NCBI GenBank assembly: GCA_032209605.1
Contig: JASFXZ010000014.1
Location: forward strand, 2,004,912 to 2,068,911
DNA length: 64,000 nucleotides
Direction: 5' to 3'
DNA from: Mactromeris polynyma
Lineage: Eukaryota > Mollusca > Bivalvia > Venerida > Mactridae
Shown here: positions 35,987 through 48,440 of the stretch, one piece after another
How positions within the stretch are numbered: position 1 is the stretch's first letter
How the letters are laid out: each line of letters opens with the position of its first letter
The notes under the pieces: model-generated
Databases searched by the model: none
What the model saw: only the letters and a program-made list of their open reading frames with translations
Told to the model about the DNA's origin: nothing
Position numbers and translations under genes: made by a program

Positions 35987-36736
35987 ATTAATGTATTCAT
36001 CTAACTTCGGTTAACCGTTCCAGACCTAGTATTTAATCTGTTTTGTTTTATATCACTGTACGCCCTACAGTTGTGCACATAACTATTTTTATAGTCATAA
36101 TACATTCCCCACTCTTTGTTCAAACGTTGATATGTGTCGGTACACGTATACATGTATTTATTTCTCATGCGTCACTTTTTATGATTATGAGATTAGAGCT
36201 AATGCATCATGTCTGCTTTAAAGTACATTTTAAAAACATACATCAAACACACGCGATTGATTAAAGATTATTAATGTTTGAATACTATAATGTTATCATT
36301 CAATTAAGCACTAATTATGTATTGCGTGAAGGAATCGTTTGTTAATGCTATTATTATGCGTGTTTTTATTTCGAAATGCCTTTTCAAAATATGCCAGTCA
36401 TTGTGCAACGCCCAAATGTTACTCAGTAATTGAAACAGAACATTGCACACTCTAACAATATTGAAAGTGCACCATTTTCAATGCATTTGCCATTAATTTG
36501 TATTAAATCTATAAATGAAATTACCCATGGCAAATTATTAGGTGCATTTCGTTTTTATATGAGTAGATGTTTTATAAAGCTCTCAAATTAGTTTTATTTT
36601 AGTTTAAACTTATTTATTTTACATCGATTGTGAAACTAGTTCTTACAACTTATACCAATCACTCTCGATGACTGCTTCCTGGCTACCAACCAGTACTCGC
36701 GCCAAATCCAAGGATTTTGAAGTTTGTGATCAAACC

Positions 36737-36789
36737 CCGCTCGAACTCACGACCTCAGTCGGTCATCCCTTCGACCACTCAGACTCCCA
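36737..36789 (-). repeat. tRNA-like (Ser/Leu-like) SINE head
   Basis: On the minus strand, GTCTGAGTGGTCGAAGGGAT (A-box) and GGTCGTGAGTTCGAGCG (B-box). The nearby CTGCTTCCTGGCTACCAACC at about 36671 is shared, inverted, with 16640-16690. Confidence 0.5.
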
Positions 36790-36833
36790 CGCGATGTTTA
36801 TGTGCTGGTTATGAAATTCATATAATCATAATA

Positions 36834-37168
36834 CAGTAAAACCTCAATAATACGACCACCCTTGGGACCCTTGAAAAATGGTCTTCTTATTAAGGTGGTC
36901 CTAATATTAAATAAAGACCAGTGAAACAGTGAAAATGGACTTGAACATTTTGTTCTTATTATCAATGTGGTCTTTAGGTAAAATCAGCTCCAGTCGCACG
37001 CTCCTATCCTGATCCTGAAAACGGATTATTTGTGAACACGGGTCATAGTTCTTAATTATGAGGTGGGCAGCTTATCGAGTGAAAATATGAAAGAAAATAA
37101 AAAAGAGGTCGACGAAAATACGCTCTTATTAATGAGGTTCGATGTGGCTTTAAAGTAAAGTTTTACTG
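36834..37168. mobile_element. CAGT...ACTG MITE, copy 6
   Basis: TA, then CAGTAAAACCTCAATAATAC at the left; AAGTTTTACTG, then TA, at the right. An inserted piece near 36980-37046 contains TTTGTGAACACGGGTC, a relic of the 23529-type arm. Confidence 0.85.
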
Positions 37169-37754
37169 TAGTAAAGAGAGGGATAGTGTGGTTTCGAAAT
37201 CCGCAAATGTCACAACCTCACCCTCTTAGTCAACAGTATTTCTTTGTCCAGGACGTTAACACCTGGCGTCTTATTCACAAACAGTTCAAGACTGCAAGAG
37301 GTATATTTATTAGCCCCTCGTTTTCATTATATGTATACGAACGAAATTGTATCTGAATACTTATTGTTATATACTGCTCACGTTTGCTACTTTTGATTAA
37401 AATCTATACAATAGTAACAACAAGTTTATTTTGTTTTTTAAAGTCTAAGTCTGAGTTCAATCTTTATAATTTTTGTAGAGTGACGCAAATAAGAACAAAT
37501 ATTTTTTGTAATAATCAAACTAAAATAAATTGGTATACTTGCACTGCATATAGTTTTATAGCAGTGTTAGTTGAAGGACCGTATAACGATAAAACCGTAT
37601 ACATTTCATCTTGCTACGTTATGTAATTTCCAAACTATCGCTTAAAAGCAAATATGGTGATTGTTAAGGTACGATTTTAAAACATGTAAAAATCAAGTCG
37701 ACTATAAAGAATTAATATTGCAGATGGAAACCTTGTCTGTATGGGCTTCGTATA

Positions 37755-37919
37755 CAGTAAAACCTCAATAATAAAACCACCATTGGGACCCTTGAAAACT
37801 GGTCTTAACATTGAAGTGGTTTTAGAATCGAGGTTGATTAAAGAGCAAAACTGTCAAATGTACTTGAAAAATAGTGTTCTTAATTTTAGGTGGTCTTATT
37901 ATTGAAGTGGTTTTTACTG
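37755..37919. mobile_element. CAGT...ACTG MITE, copy 7, abutting repeat 'D'
   Basis: TA, then CAGTAAAACCTCAATAATAA at the left; TTATTATTGAAGTGGTTTTTACTG at the right is joined directly to dispersed repeat D. Confidence 0.8.
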
Positions 37920-38270
37920 ACATTTGCAATTTATATTCGCTGTATCGCTTTTATTTCTGTTTGTGTTTTGAATGTATTTTGTATTTCCCTTTCCCATGTG
38001 CAATTATGTCACTTTATATAGTGTTCAGGTTATTTCCTGCCCAGTTTCGGCCTATTGCTGCCAGCTGTCTTGAATTGTCCTGTGATCCTTTCCATCCATT
38101 AATTCCCCCCTCCTTCGCTGTCCTCTTTGATTCTCCTAGTTATTCCTTATGGCCTGCCAGGCCATTCCTTGTGCCTCTGTGTTTCATGGATTGTTGTTTT
38201 CCCGGAGGTCTGTGTGGGGAGGCACTGTCTTATGTATGTGGCGTTCCCTGTAGCTAATTATTCTCTCTAT
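37920..38270 (+). repeat. Dispersed repeat 'D', copy 5 (longer form)
   Basis: It includes a 5' section (TGTATTTCCCTTTCCCATGT, TCACTTTATATAGTGTTCAG) shared only with copies 6 and 7, and then the common 3' section. A deletion removes CCCTTACGTATGT... near 38180. Confidence 0.75.
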
Positions 38271-38430
38271 TCTAAGTAAGTTTTTACTGTACATGAAGTA
38301 ACCAGTAAGTAAGTCACGTGACTGTCCGAATTTCTTTAGTGTTTTCTGCACGACTTATGTATACACGTTTTTTAGAATAGAAATTATAAAAGTTTTGACT
38401 TAGCGCTGATCTCATTTAAGATTTTTCTTG

Positions 38431-38708
38431 ACGTTGCTTTTACGACATTAACAGGTAAATGCACTTTGACACTCGGGCATCGCCGTAAAACGTTGCTTTT
38501 ACGACATTAACATGTAAATGCACTTTGACACTCGGGCATCGCCGTAAAACGTTGCTTTTACGACATTAACAGGTAAATGCACTTTGACACTCGGGCATCG
38601 CCGTAAAACGTTGCTTTTACGACATTAACAGGTAAATGCATTTTGACACTCAGGCATCGCCGTAAAACGTTGCTTTTACGACATTAACATATAAATGCTT
38701 TTTGACAC
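38431..38708. repeat. 59-bp minisatellite, about 4.7 units
   Basis: The unit begins ACGTTGCTTTTACGACATTA and ends CATCGCCGTAAA. The first three copies are almost identical. Confidence 0.95.
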
Positions 38709-41700
38709 ACTCAACTTGGAAGTCGAATAATTTCTGCGCAGTTATATAGTGCCGACGTTATATGCAAAACATTTGATAGAATATCGCCATCCGTTACTGT
38801 TTTTTTTTAAATTTATTTCTTCAGACGTTCGTCATTTGTCGTGATTTATTTCTATACAAGTCACTTTAAAACATCACCCATAAATTATATTTTTATGATA
38901 GAAAACATAAATATTCAAAGATCAATCTCTTTTCAATGTTTTGCTATTATGAATGCATTTATCTTATGATGCAATTACAAATTTGTATGCAACGAATGCA
39001 GTTTACATCAACATACCGCTTATAACTTTAGTAGTAAATAAACTAGCAATAGTTAACATAGGTGCGATTTCTTTCATGTGGAGTAAAAGTATGTGTCTAA
39101 AAGTTTGTCAAATTAGGAAACATTTCTGAAACGTATTTCTCTTAATCAAGTAAACTTAATATATCACACTTCTTAATTCAACATATCCGATATTTATTCC
39201 TTATTGCAATTTTAATGAACTAAAACTGTTAAATTTATTTTCTATATTAAATAAATTATCAACCATAAAAGTAAAACTATTTAATATATAATTATGTATA
39301 TCAGGCGCGTATCCAGGCATACACACGTACGCCAATGCGTACAATTCGTCAGAAAAAGTGAAAAATTAAATTTCAAAAAATGCAATAAAAAATGAAGGCT
39401 GGGGGATGGGGTTATGGACAAATTCGCTCGAATATATCAGTTGTTTGACACTGTAATTTAAAGACGTATCCTACTATAAGGCCGTTGTTTTCTAACGCAG
39501 AGATATCCTTTAAACTTTGTATATTTGATCAGTGTAATGTATCTAACCCCAATATGAAATAAAAATGATAGGTCACCTTGCTCGATTTTATGATAATGAA
39601 GATTTAAAACGTGAATATTTCATATGAATATAGAGCAAAATCGATATAAGTTTACTGTATTTTTTCTAGCGCAGAGATTTTCTTACATATTGGTATACTA
39701 TATGAGAGTCACTGTCTGAATGAAAATATGAAATAAAAATAATCGGTCACCTTGCTTGATTTTAAGATAAAGATTGTTTTATTGTGTTTCAAATGTAATA
39801 TATATGGAAAGTGAAAGTTGAAAAAATTTACCCTTAATACACTTGGTAACCCATTATCGTTTTACATTTTCATAAAATGTGTTAGTCTTAAATCATTTTT
39901 GAAGATCATTTTATAATTTCAAATGCAGAATTTTAGATATCAATGACTTTTCTTTTTTAATAATGAAGTATATAGAAACAGAAAGTAGAAGGAAAACTGC
40001 AAACTATAATGAAATCCTTCAAATAAACATAATGATATCATTATTTGTATTGTGCTTGGTGACTATAAAGTTCAGTAACAATCTTTGCATCGTAAAAGAA
40101 AATAGCAAACTACTCCCTTATACGTATTTAACCCAACGCAAACACTACAATAAATGAAAAGAACATGCGCATTAAAGTTGTGCACTGGCAACTCCCGAAT
40201 ACGTCTTTAAGCAGTATGCTAATGACAAAGAAAATGCCATATTAACACTGAAATATAGCATGAAAACGCACCATTTGCCTCTTAATTTTCAAAAATTTCT
40301 TGGGGATTTTCCCCATTTTCCCCAACCCCCCGCACCTACATTGCTGCTCGTTTCGCACCTACGATGCTCACACTTGGCGTACATGTTTATAGTGCGAGTT
40401 TATTTATCACGAACGTATGAATACATTACCTGGTTCATTACATGTCCTTATAGGTGTGTATTGAAATGTTCGTGTAAGCTTGACAGAGAAAACGCCGCGA
40501 TCATCTGTTTTGATAGAAAAGTAATCCAAACAGCAGTTATAGCTTAACGCACGAGAGCATTTCCTAACCAGGCATGGATCGGTCCTGAACGTTCAAATAC
40601 CTGTTCGCGGTCAATCTCACAGCACTATACTCTATTGTATACAAGTACTCAGCAGTAAACATGGTTCACTGAAACTCATTATAGGTTCGTTAAGATAAAT
40701 GTCACATTTTGAGAAAGGTTAGTATAGATCATTTGGATCGATATTTGATGGTCATTTATATTAACTTCCGACTAAATAATAATTCGGTCAATATAATGTA
40801 GATCTACATTTAGTTCCGAACGCGAAATACATTACGCCGACACGTTCTCGGTATTGTTCGGCAATTTCCGGGTTTACATCCTATCGAGATAGATTGCAAA
40901 AAACAACTAATGAATCCGTAACAATACTCAGAAGATTTGTTCGATAATATCACGTGTGATAATTGAAATGAGATAAATCAAAAGCGATGAAATCCCTGAT
41001 GCTCGTTAACAACTTTGCTTTTATGAGATCTTATACGCCATTTGTGTATAAAAATGCTTCTACAGAACCGAGTTTATGCCATCGAATTCCCGTAGCGTAA
41101 ATACTCCAAAACAAAAGACGTAGAAATTAGCCATTTATGTTTTTCTAAGATTCGTGTCGGTATTGTTTCTTTAAAAGGTGGAACATTTTCGGCCTTCATG
41201 TGAAATCTGTGAGTTGAAATACTGTACATTTAATGGTAAAATTTCGAGTTTTCGCGATTGACTTCCGGTTGAATATTTGACATTATTTCGGTTTTATCGG
41301 CCAGGAAATATCATCATTTCAGGTAACATTAACAATGTGAAATGACGGACATATTCATGTCTAAATCCTACGTTTTCAGTTTCAATAAACCGAAAATGAA
41401 ATGGCGGAAACAAGACTCCGTAGATTTTGTTTAAATGCTAATTTATCACATCCTAAGACACATGATAATGTATTAGAGAACATCATTCGTTGGTTTGATA
41501 TAATCGCATGCGATATGAGTCAGAATTGCCATTACGCACACAATAGATAAATATATTTCCGATGATGAATTAAAACATTAAAACTATTTACCGGAACTTC
41601 GCTTTATTTCGAGAGAATATAATTGCTTCAGTAGACATATAGTAATATGTCTTAAGGCGGCATGTGTTTTTTCTCTTCTCAGATGGCTGTGGGATAGTTT

Positions 41701-41818
41701 AAAACTACCATTATAGAATTTAAAAAAAAAATGTTTCTGTTGGTTTAATATTGACGTGTTTCGAAAACAGATTGTAACCGATTTTAGACAGGACACGAAT
41801 TAAAAAGCAGAATTATGA
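38709..41818. other. Long stretch without a recognisable gene
   Basis: A diverged direct duplication of about 170 bp lies at about 39487-39660 and 39657-39780 (shared TATGAAATAAAAATGATAGGTCACC-like words). The remainder has no supported open frame or RNA. The longest open frames (64-95 codons) lack composition or motif support. Confidence 0.4.
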
Positions 41819-41896
41819 CCATCCTCGGCTCCCAGGCTATTTATAACTTATATGACATCATACACATGTTATGAATAGCCTGGGTACGGAGGATGG
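41819..41896. repeat. 78-bp foldback hairpin
   Basis: The left arm CCATCCTCGGCTCCCAGGCT pairs with the right arm AGCCTGGGTACGGAGGATGG, and the ATTTATAAC/GTTATGAAT blocks extend the stem. Confidence 0.85.
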
Positions 41897-42456
41897 GTTT
41901 TGTCATATCCTTTCATTTATCGTTTTGATAACGATAGGTGTATCGAGCCATACACGTTTTTCTTTCGTCATTATGCGCCAAGTTCTTCGGTGTTAACAAA
42001 GTTTCTCTGAAGAATGTTAGGACTTAAACGTCTTGTTTATAGCAAATAATGTCAAATCCAGCGAAATTAAAACTATTTTCATTGACAAAAGCACCTTCCC
42101 TCAGCAAATATGTAAATAATTTTGAAAAAAATATCCAAAGGGCCTTAATACAAAAAAATATGTAAAATGTACAGTAACAATTTGTGATTTACTGTGCTTT
42201 CTCCATTCAAATATTTAAGCTGATTTAACATAATTTAAATGCTTAACTAGTTTTACTGTTACACTTCTTGTGTGTTCAATTAATATGTAAATATACTTTA
42301 TCTCATACATACATAAAAAATGTTATGCCGCTTTAAGAAAGAAAGAAACTACGTGCCCCGGATTCTCAAAGCCGCCTACATTTGTAAAGACAAAATAGTT
42401 CCCAATATTAAAAGTGTTCGGTGTTTCTTGAAGTCTATTGATGTACAAGTTTGTTA

Positions 42457-42511
42457 TGGGCCTCTCGGTCAGCTGAGTCGATGGAGCGCTCGACTGCCAA
42501 TCGGGAGGGCC
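42457..42511 (+). repeat. Truncated tRNA-Gly-like sequence
   Basis: GGGCCTCTCGGTCAGCTGAG followed by an anticodon arm CTCGA-CTGCCAA-TCGGG (GCC, glycine). It ends before a T-arm, so it is a pseudogene or SINE head. Confidence 0.5.
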
Positions 42512-42958
42512 AGTCTAAAACTTAAGAGTGGCAGGGAAGCTAATGTATCCAAACTTACGGACAAAGACTGTATGTGCACTACCGGGTATTACTCCATTTA
42601 GAGATGAACAATTGGATCAACCACCGACATTCTGCTCGCCTTACGATGGGCTTCCTCGGATGGACGGAGATACTGTATAAGTGGTAAAGGTTTCCACAGC
42701 GTAAATTTACACTTCCACCGAATTATATTTTTCCTGCGCACCGTGCTGTCGCTATACTTGGAGCCAGGCACTCCATGGAGCCACATCTTAAGCACTGCGT
42801 GGCCGATAATACATTGAGTCCTACCTTTACTTTTGGAGAATTCAAGAAAAAAATAAGAAATTTATATTTTTACGATATGTAGATATTATAAACTTAACGA
42901 TTTCGGCAATTCGCAAACCTATCGACACGCGATATCATCCACTAACACAGTATGTCTC

Positions 42959-43033
42959 TGGTAAGACTCGAACCCAAAGTGATGAGAGGCTAGTAACCAG
43001 AAACCTAACATCTCAGTATTGGTAACTACGGAG
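42959..43033 (-). repeat. tRNA-like segment
   Basis: The minus strand carries a B-box-like TTTGGGTTCGAGTCTTACC about 50 bp downstream of TACCAATACTGAGATGTTAG. The cloverleaf is poor. Confidence 0.35.
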
Positions 43034-43206
43034 CTCTCTACAAAACAACAAGTGGATTATACTTTGATGGCAATTGAGAAAACCATACCACAGATATGTC
43101 TAATAAATGATAACTATGATAAAATATAAACCGCAAAGGTTATTACACTAGTGTCAGTCGGTCACTGAACCTTTCAACGCTGTGTTCAAACAAAGCAATG
43201 CAATTA

Positions 43207-43425
43207 CGAGGGGTGACCAATAAAAATGATGAAATTTTAGTTTGAAGTTATTAATTGTTTCATTACAGAGTACATACATGTCATTCGGTTTAATATGACT
43301 GCGACAGCGAAACGGATATTCATACTATGTAAAGAATTTCTTAAACTCTATCCCGAGCTAAGTTTTTTGTTATCTTTCATAAAGTATGTAAGCAAAATCT
43401 TCAAAAACTTCATGAACACCCCTCG
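43207..43425. mobile_element. Mariner-like MITE (219 bp)
   Basis: The left end is CGAGGGGTGACCAATAAAAA and the right end is the inverse of CGAGGGGTGTTCATGAAGTT, with TA flush on both sides. A terminus of the same type lies at 62818 on the minus strand. Confidence 0.8.
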
Positions 43426-44348
43426 TATGTTTTAAGTATACAGTATAATAAATGCAATGTTGCGTATTGATTTATACTTAGCTAGTTTAGAGGAACTTCA
43501 ATAAAAACATCGCCTCTTTACTGACAGTGTCTCAGATTATAAAATCGGTCGATAATACAACTATGATGACTCTCAAATTTCTAATGGTTTTGTAATCGCT
43601 TTAATGAATTGTTTTTCTGCAATTCTAGAAAATGCTATTTTAAAGCGGCCTGCTTACAAATTTACCGTGAAATATCTAGACTTAGAATTAAGTATGCTAC
43701 CATTTAATGGACGGGACGCTGCAAATTATCCTTTAATTGCTCTTTGGAATATGCAAATTTAAAGCAGCTTGCTTATAGACTAACATAGAATAGGTAATCG
43801 TTTTAAGTGATAAATAGAAATTTAATAAATACCACAATTTTTACGCAAATCTTTGAAATATGGCGCATGATGTTTCATGTCTTATACGTCTGAAGGTTTA
43901 TAGCAGTTCTTATCTAAAGCGGTTGGTTCATCGGTTATCTTTGAAACATCCATTCGTACATACATGTACATTTGTATTTTAAACTTGTCTCTAAGAATGC
44001 TGTCGTCTGATGAACATGACGTTGTTCAAATTATGTCTTATTGTGGTCTGCTATGTGTTACATTTGTACATTCAATGAAATGCTAATACAAAGGGGCATG
44101 TTAACAGGTGTATATTGAAATATCGAAACACCTAGAGTTATAGAACAACCTTACTGTAAGTTAGAAATCTTTTATAATAAAAAAAATCGATTGTCTTATT
44201 ATGACCAACGTGGATCATTTAAATGCCTAAAACATTTACAATGACAGATAAACTGTCTCAGCACTTTGCGTAGACGTTTGGAGCAGTATGCTAGTATTCG
44301 AAAAGAGACATTGTGTGACAGGGTGCGATAGAAACTGAAATCTATATC

Positions 44349-44586
44349 TGAACGCTTCTGTGCGATTCCAACCTCTTCTTTAAGTGACGTCATTTCCAGA
44401 AAACGTCACATGTGACGTCACCATGTACTGAGAGTAAACAATATTTGCCCCATATTGCAATATGAAAACCAAGTGACCATATTGAGAATATATTGTTTCC
44501 TGTTTGCAAATAGTGACATCACATGTTGCGTTTTCTTGAAATGACGTCACTTACAGAAGAAGTTGAAAATCCCATAGCAGCGCTCA
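44349..44586. mobile_element. CRE-rich inverted-repeat MITE, copy 5
   Basis: It starts TGAACGCTTCTGTGCGATT and ends CATAGCAGCGCTCA. Three exact TGACGTCA sites lie at 44385-44392, 44413-44420 and 44542-44549. Confidence 0.85.
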
Positions 44587-44631
44587 TGCTGTTGTTGTTG
44601 TCCTTGACGATGATGATGGTGATATTGTTGC

Positions 44632-44850
44632 TGGTTTGTGTTGTTGTTGTTGTTTGTTGATCATGATGATGGTCGTGGTGTTGTTGCTGGTTTGTGTTGT
44701 TGTTGTGTGTTGATCATGATGATGGTCGTGGTGTTGTTGCTGGTTTGTGTTGTTGTTGTGTGTTGATCATGATGATGGTCGTGGTGTTGTTGCTGGTTTG
44801 TGTTGTTGTTGTGTGTTGATCATGATGATGGTCGGGGTGTTGTTGTTGCT
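44632..44850. repeat. 53-bp minisatellite, 4 units, TTG-rich
   Basis: GTTGATCATGATGATGGTCG recurs at 44656, 44709, 44762 and 44815, exactly 53 bp apart, separated by TTG-rich spacer. Confidence 0.95.
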
Positions 44851-45467
44851 GCTGTTCCTCTTGTCCTTCTTGTCACCCGTCGTGAATATTAGAAGCAACC
44901 ATACGCGGCTTTCCGTGTCTGTTAGCTGGCTTATCGCAGTGGATTGTATTCCTCGAAAAATGACCCGAAAATCGATATCGAGTTTCCAGCTCTACCGGTA
45001 TGATCAATAGATTATATAGGGAAATTATTTTTAGACGTAAATTTAAACACTTGTCTTAATACTAGAATATTTTAACAATTATGACAGTATTCTTCAATTT
45101 CCTCTTTCATTTAATGTAAAAAAATGTATTCAAACTAAACTTCATATTGCTTCCAATTTAGTTTTAAATGTATCACCGTATATTACATAGAACATTATTA
45201 TAGTAAAATCCGTAAAATTGTCCATTTCCTACAGCTTAGGGCTAATAAGTCATATTTTTCAAAAAGTGAAAACATTTTTAACAGTTATGTCTGTTTTCTT
45301 CATTAAATGAACAATATTGTGCTATTTTTATAATTTTAAATTTGTTAAAGTAAGTTGTGTACTAGAAAAATCTCGATTTTCTTTCATTATTCTCGTCTGC
45401 TAAGTTTGTGTGGTTGTAACTTAAAGTAAATAGACAACAGAGATCAGGTACGTTTCCAATATGTGCG

Positions 45468-45690
45468 ACGCCACCGGAAGAATGTTAGTCATTTTAGATT
45501 TTTGGAGGATAGTGCATGGTACAGAAGATGTCCCAGTTCCAGAAGCACCCCTGGTTCTTTTACGTGCTCGATGTAAAGCATCATACACGGGACCTCGGTT
45601 TTTAAAGTCTCGTCTGAAAGACTGTTAGTACTGTCAGTGGTGGAGCGGGGAATCGAACCTGTGATCCCTGGATTACAAGTCCGCTAACTT
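45468..45690 (-). repeat. tRNA-Thr-like SINE, another copy
   Basis: A truncated head at about 45646-45690 and an intact body (inverse of CCCAGTTCCAGAAGCACCCC). It serves as an empty-site reference for the 5706-7904 insertion. Confidence 0.75.
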
Positions 45691-46028
45691 TGAGTCTGTA
45701 CTTAATCAACTTATTCAGTACTGATGAAAACTAATTAAAAATGAATATCAGCCATTGACGTCGTGGATCACACTATGCAAACTACTGAATGCTTATTATA
45801 AAAGGAAAATAGTGTCAGGTCTGCAATAAGGTACCGGGTAGTTGTCTATTCGGCATATGCAAACTTGAATTAAAAGCCGGATTTTCCGGACACAATGTAC
45901 CTATATTGATAATTATGCTAATATGTTTGAACATTCTGTTTACATCGTTTTTGAAACACGTTCACAACTTAGACCAATCACTCTCAATGACTAATTCCTG
46001 GTTTACTAACAAGTACTTGTGCCTAATA

Positions 46029-46170
46029 CCCCAGTCACAATTAGTCGGCCGATCGCTTTTAAATGTGATTATGACCGCCCTATCGCGCGATTTTTCGCCG
46101 ACCTCTACACGCCGACCGATGCCTAGAAATTGCACACGCCGCCCGGCCACCGCTTTAATTGTGACTTAGG
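46029..46170. mobile_element. TA-flanked inverted-repeat MITE (142 bp)
   Basis: The left end is CCCCAGTCACAATTA and the right end is the inverse of CCTAAGTCACAATTA, with TA on both sides. The GC-richer interior has no gene. Confidence 0.75.
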
Positions 46171-46420
46171 TATAAGTCAAGAATTATGCAGCTCGACGTT
46201 CGACACCTCTGGGTGCGATTTTTCATAGTGTGTGTTTATTTGTGTCTCTATTCCCGGTAACTCCATGCACACAATTTATGAAACTTTCTAGGATCTTGTT
46301 CTGTTTTAACTGTCTGAGATAAATGAAGTCCTATTTCAGATTCACATACGATAAACACAACTGTCTTGTTTTATTTTTACCCTCTATAAGAGAATCCACA
46401 GTGTTCTATATTTGTCTTCT

Positions 46421-48220
46421 TGTAATTTACCAATGAAAAAGTTTTCCATTTAAAGCTCGCTGTAATTTACCAATGAAAAAGTTTTCCATTTATAGCTCGC
46501 TGTAATTTACCAATGAACAAGTTTTCCATTTATAGCTCGCTGTAATTTACCAATGAACAAGTTTTCCATTTATAGCTCGCTGTAATTTACCAATGAAAAA
46601 GTTTTCCATTTATAGCTCGCTGTAATTTACCAATGAAAAAGTTTTCCATTAATAGCTCGCTGTAATTTACCAATGAACAAGTTTTCCATTTATAGCTTGC
46701 TGTAATTTACCAATGAAAAGGTTTTCCATTTATAGCTCGCTGTAATTTACCAATGAAAAAGTTTTCCATTTATAGCTCGCTGTAATTTACCAATGAAAAA
46801 GTTTTCCATTTATAGCTCGCTGTAATTTACCAATGAAAAGGTTTTCCATTTAAAGCTCGCTGTAATTTACCAAAGAAAAAGTTTTCCATTTAAAGCTCGC
46901 TGTAATTTACCAATGAGAAAGTTTTCCATTTATAGCTCGCTGTAATTTACCAATGAAAAAGTTTTCCATTTATAGCTCGCTGTAATTTACCTATGAAAAA
47001 GTTTTCATTTATAGCTCGCTGTAATTTACCTATGAAAAAGTTTTCCATTTAAAGCTCGCTGTAATTTACCAATGAAAAAGTTTTCCATTTATAGCTCGCT
47101 GTAATTTACCAATGAAAAAGTTTTCCATTTATAGCTCGCTGTAATTTACCAAAGAAAAAGGTTTACCATTTAAAGCTCGCTGTAATTTACCAATGAGAAA
47201 GTTTTCCATTTATAGCTCGCTGTAATTTACCAATGAAAAAGTTTTCCATTTATAGCTCGCTGTAATTTACCTATGAAAAGGTTTTCCATTTATAGCTCGC
47301 TGTAATTTACCTATGAAAAGGTTTTCCATTTATAGCTCGCTGTAATTTACCTATGAAAAAGTTTTCCATTTATAGCTCGCTGTAATTTACCTATGAAAAA
47401 GTTTTCCATTTATAGCTCGCTGTAATTTACCTATGAAAAAGTTTTCCATTTATAGCTCGCTGTAATTTACCAATGAAAAAGTTTTCCATTTATAGCTCGC
47501 TGTAATTTACCAATGAAAAAGTTTTCCATTTAAAGCTCGCTGTAATTTACCAATGAGAAAGTTTTCCATTTATAGCTCGCTGTAATTTACCAATGAGAAA
47601 GTTTTCCATTTATAGCTCGCTGTAATTTACCAATGACAAAGTTTTCCATTTATAGCTCGCTGTAATTTACCAAAGAAAAAGTTTTCCATTTATAGCTTGC
47701 TGTAATTTACCAAAGAAAAAGTTTTCCATTTATAGCTTGCTGTAATTTACCAAAGAAAACGTTTTCCATTTATAGCTTGCTGTAATTTACCAAAGAAAAA
47801 GTTTTCCATTTATAGCTTGCTGTAATTTACCAATGACAAAGTTTTCCATTTATAGCTTGCTGTAATTTACCAATGACAAAGTTTTCCATTTATAGCTTGC
47901 TGTAATTTACCAAAGAAAAAGTTTTCCATTTATAGCTTGCTGTAATTTACCAATGACAAAGTTTTCCATTTATAGCTTGCTGTAATTTACCAATGACAAA
48001 GTTTTCCATTTATAGCTTGCTGTAATTTACCAATGACAAAGTTTTCCATTTATAGCTTGCTGTAATTTACCAAACAAAAAGTTTTCCATTTATAACTTGC
48101 TGTAATTTACCAAAGAAAAAGTTTTCCATTTATAGCTTGCTGTAATTTACCAAATGAAAAGTTTTCTATTTTTAGCTCTAAGTAAGTAACCAATGGAAGT
48201 AATTTCTATTTTTAGAAAAC
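46421..48220 (+). repeat. 40-bp minisatellite, 45 units, running into aquaporin exon 1
   Basis: The unit is TGTAATTTACCAATGAAAAA followed by GTTTTCCATTTATAGCTCGC. It holds strict 40-bp register; one 39-bp and one compensating 41-bp unit occur near 47000-47170. The last unit (48181-48220) is degenerate and contains the putative splice acceptor AG at 48214-48215, exactly 43 x 40 bp after the AG at 46494-46495. Most units contain an ATG opening a 10-codon frame (MKKFSIYSSL) closed by the TAA of the next unit. Confidence 0.97.
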
Positions 48221-48224
48221 AGTG

Positions 48225-48440
48225 ATGGAAGGTTATTTCCTGTACATAGCTTCGAAGCTGGATCGGATTCGGTTGCAAGGAAAAACTGGAGAAAGCACTA
48301 TTCTTCAAGAGTTGAAAAGTTTTGATCTTTGGCGGGCGGTACTGGCTGAATTTATTGCTACACTTCTGTTCGTTTTGATTGGTACAATGTCGGCTGTTGA
48401 TGTCGTTGAACCAACGGACATGAACGCCAAGTTCATCAGG
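48225..48440 (+). CDS. Aquaporin exon 1 (residues 1-72)
   Basis: It encodes the N-terminal tail and first transmembrane helix (FDLWRAVLAEFIATLLFVLI) and the start of loop A. The donor is AGG|GTAAAT at 48441, phase 0. Just upstream, TTTCTATTTTTAG at 48203-48215 could be a splice acceptor, in which case the exon starts at 48216 and there is an upstream, probably 5'-UTR, exon outside what I can identify. Confidence 0.9.

Noticed and set aside
42320..42601. 93-codon open frame with basic residues
   Set aside because: It crosses a tRNA-Gly-like segment, has no recognisable domain, and no splice context extends it.
46421..48220. CRISPR array
   Set aside because: Direct repeats are contiguous with no unique spacers, in a eukaryotic gene; it is a minisatellite. 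The same holds for 26548-27170.
48222..48224. Start at GTG 48222
   Set aside because: A normal ATG follows immediately at 48225, and GTG is not an expected start for a nuclear gene.
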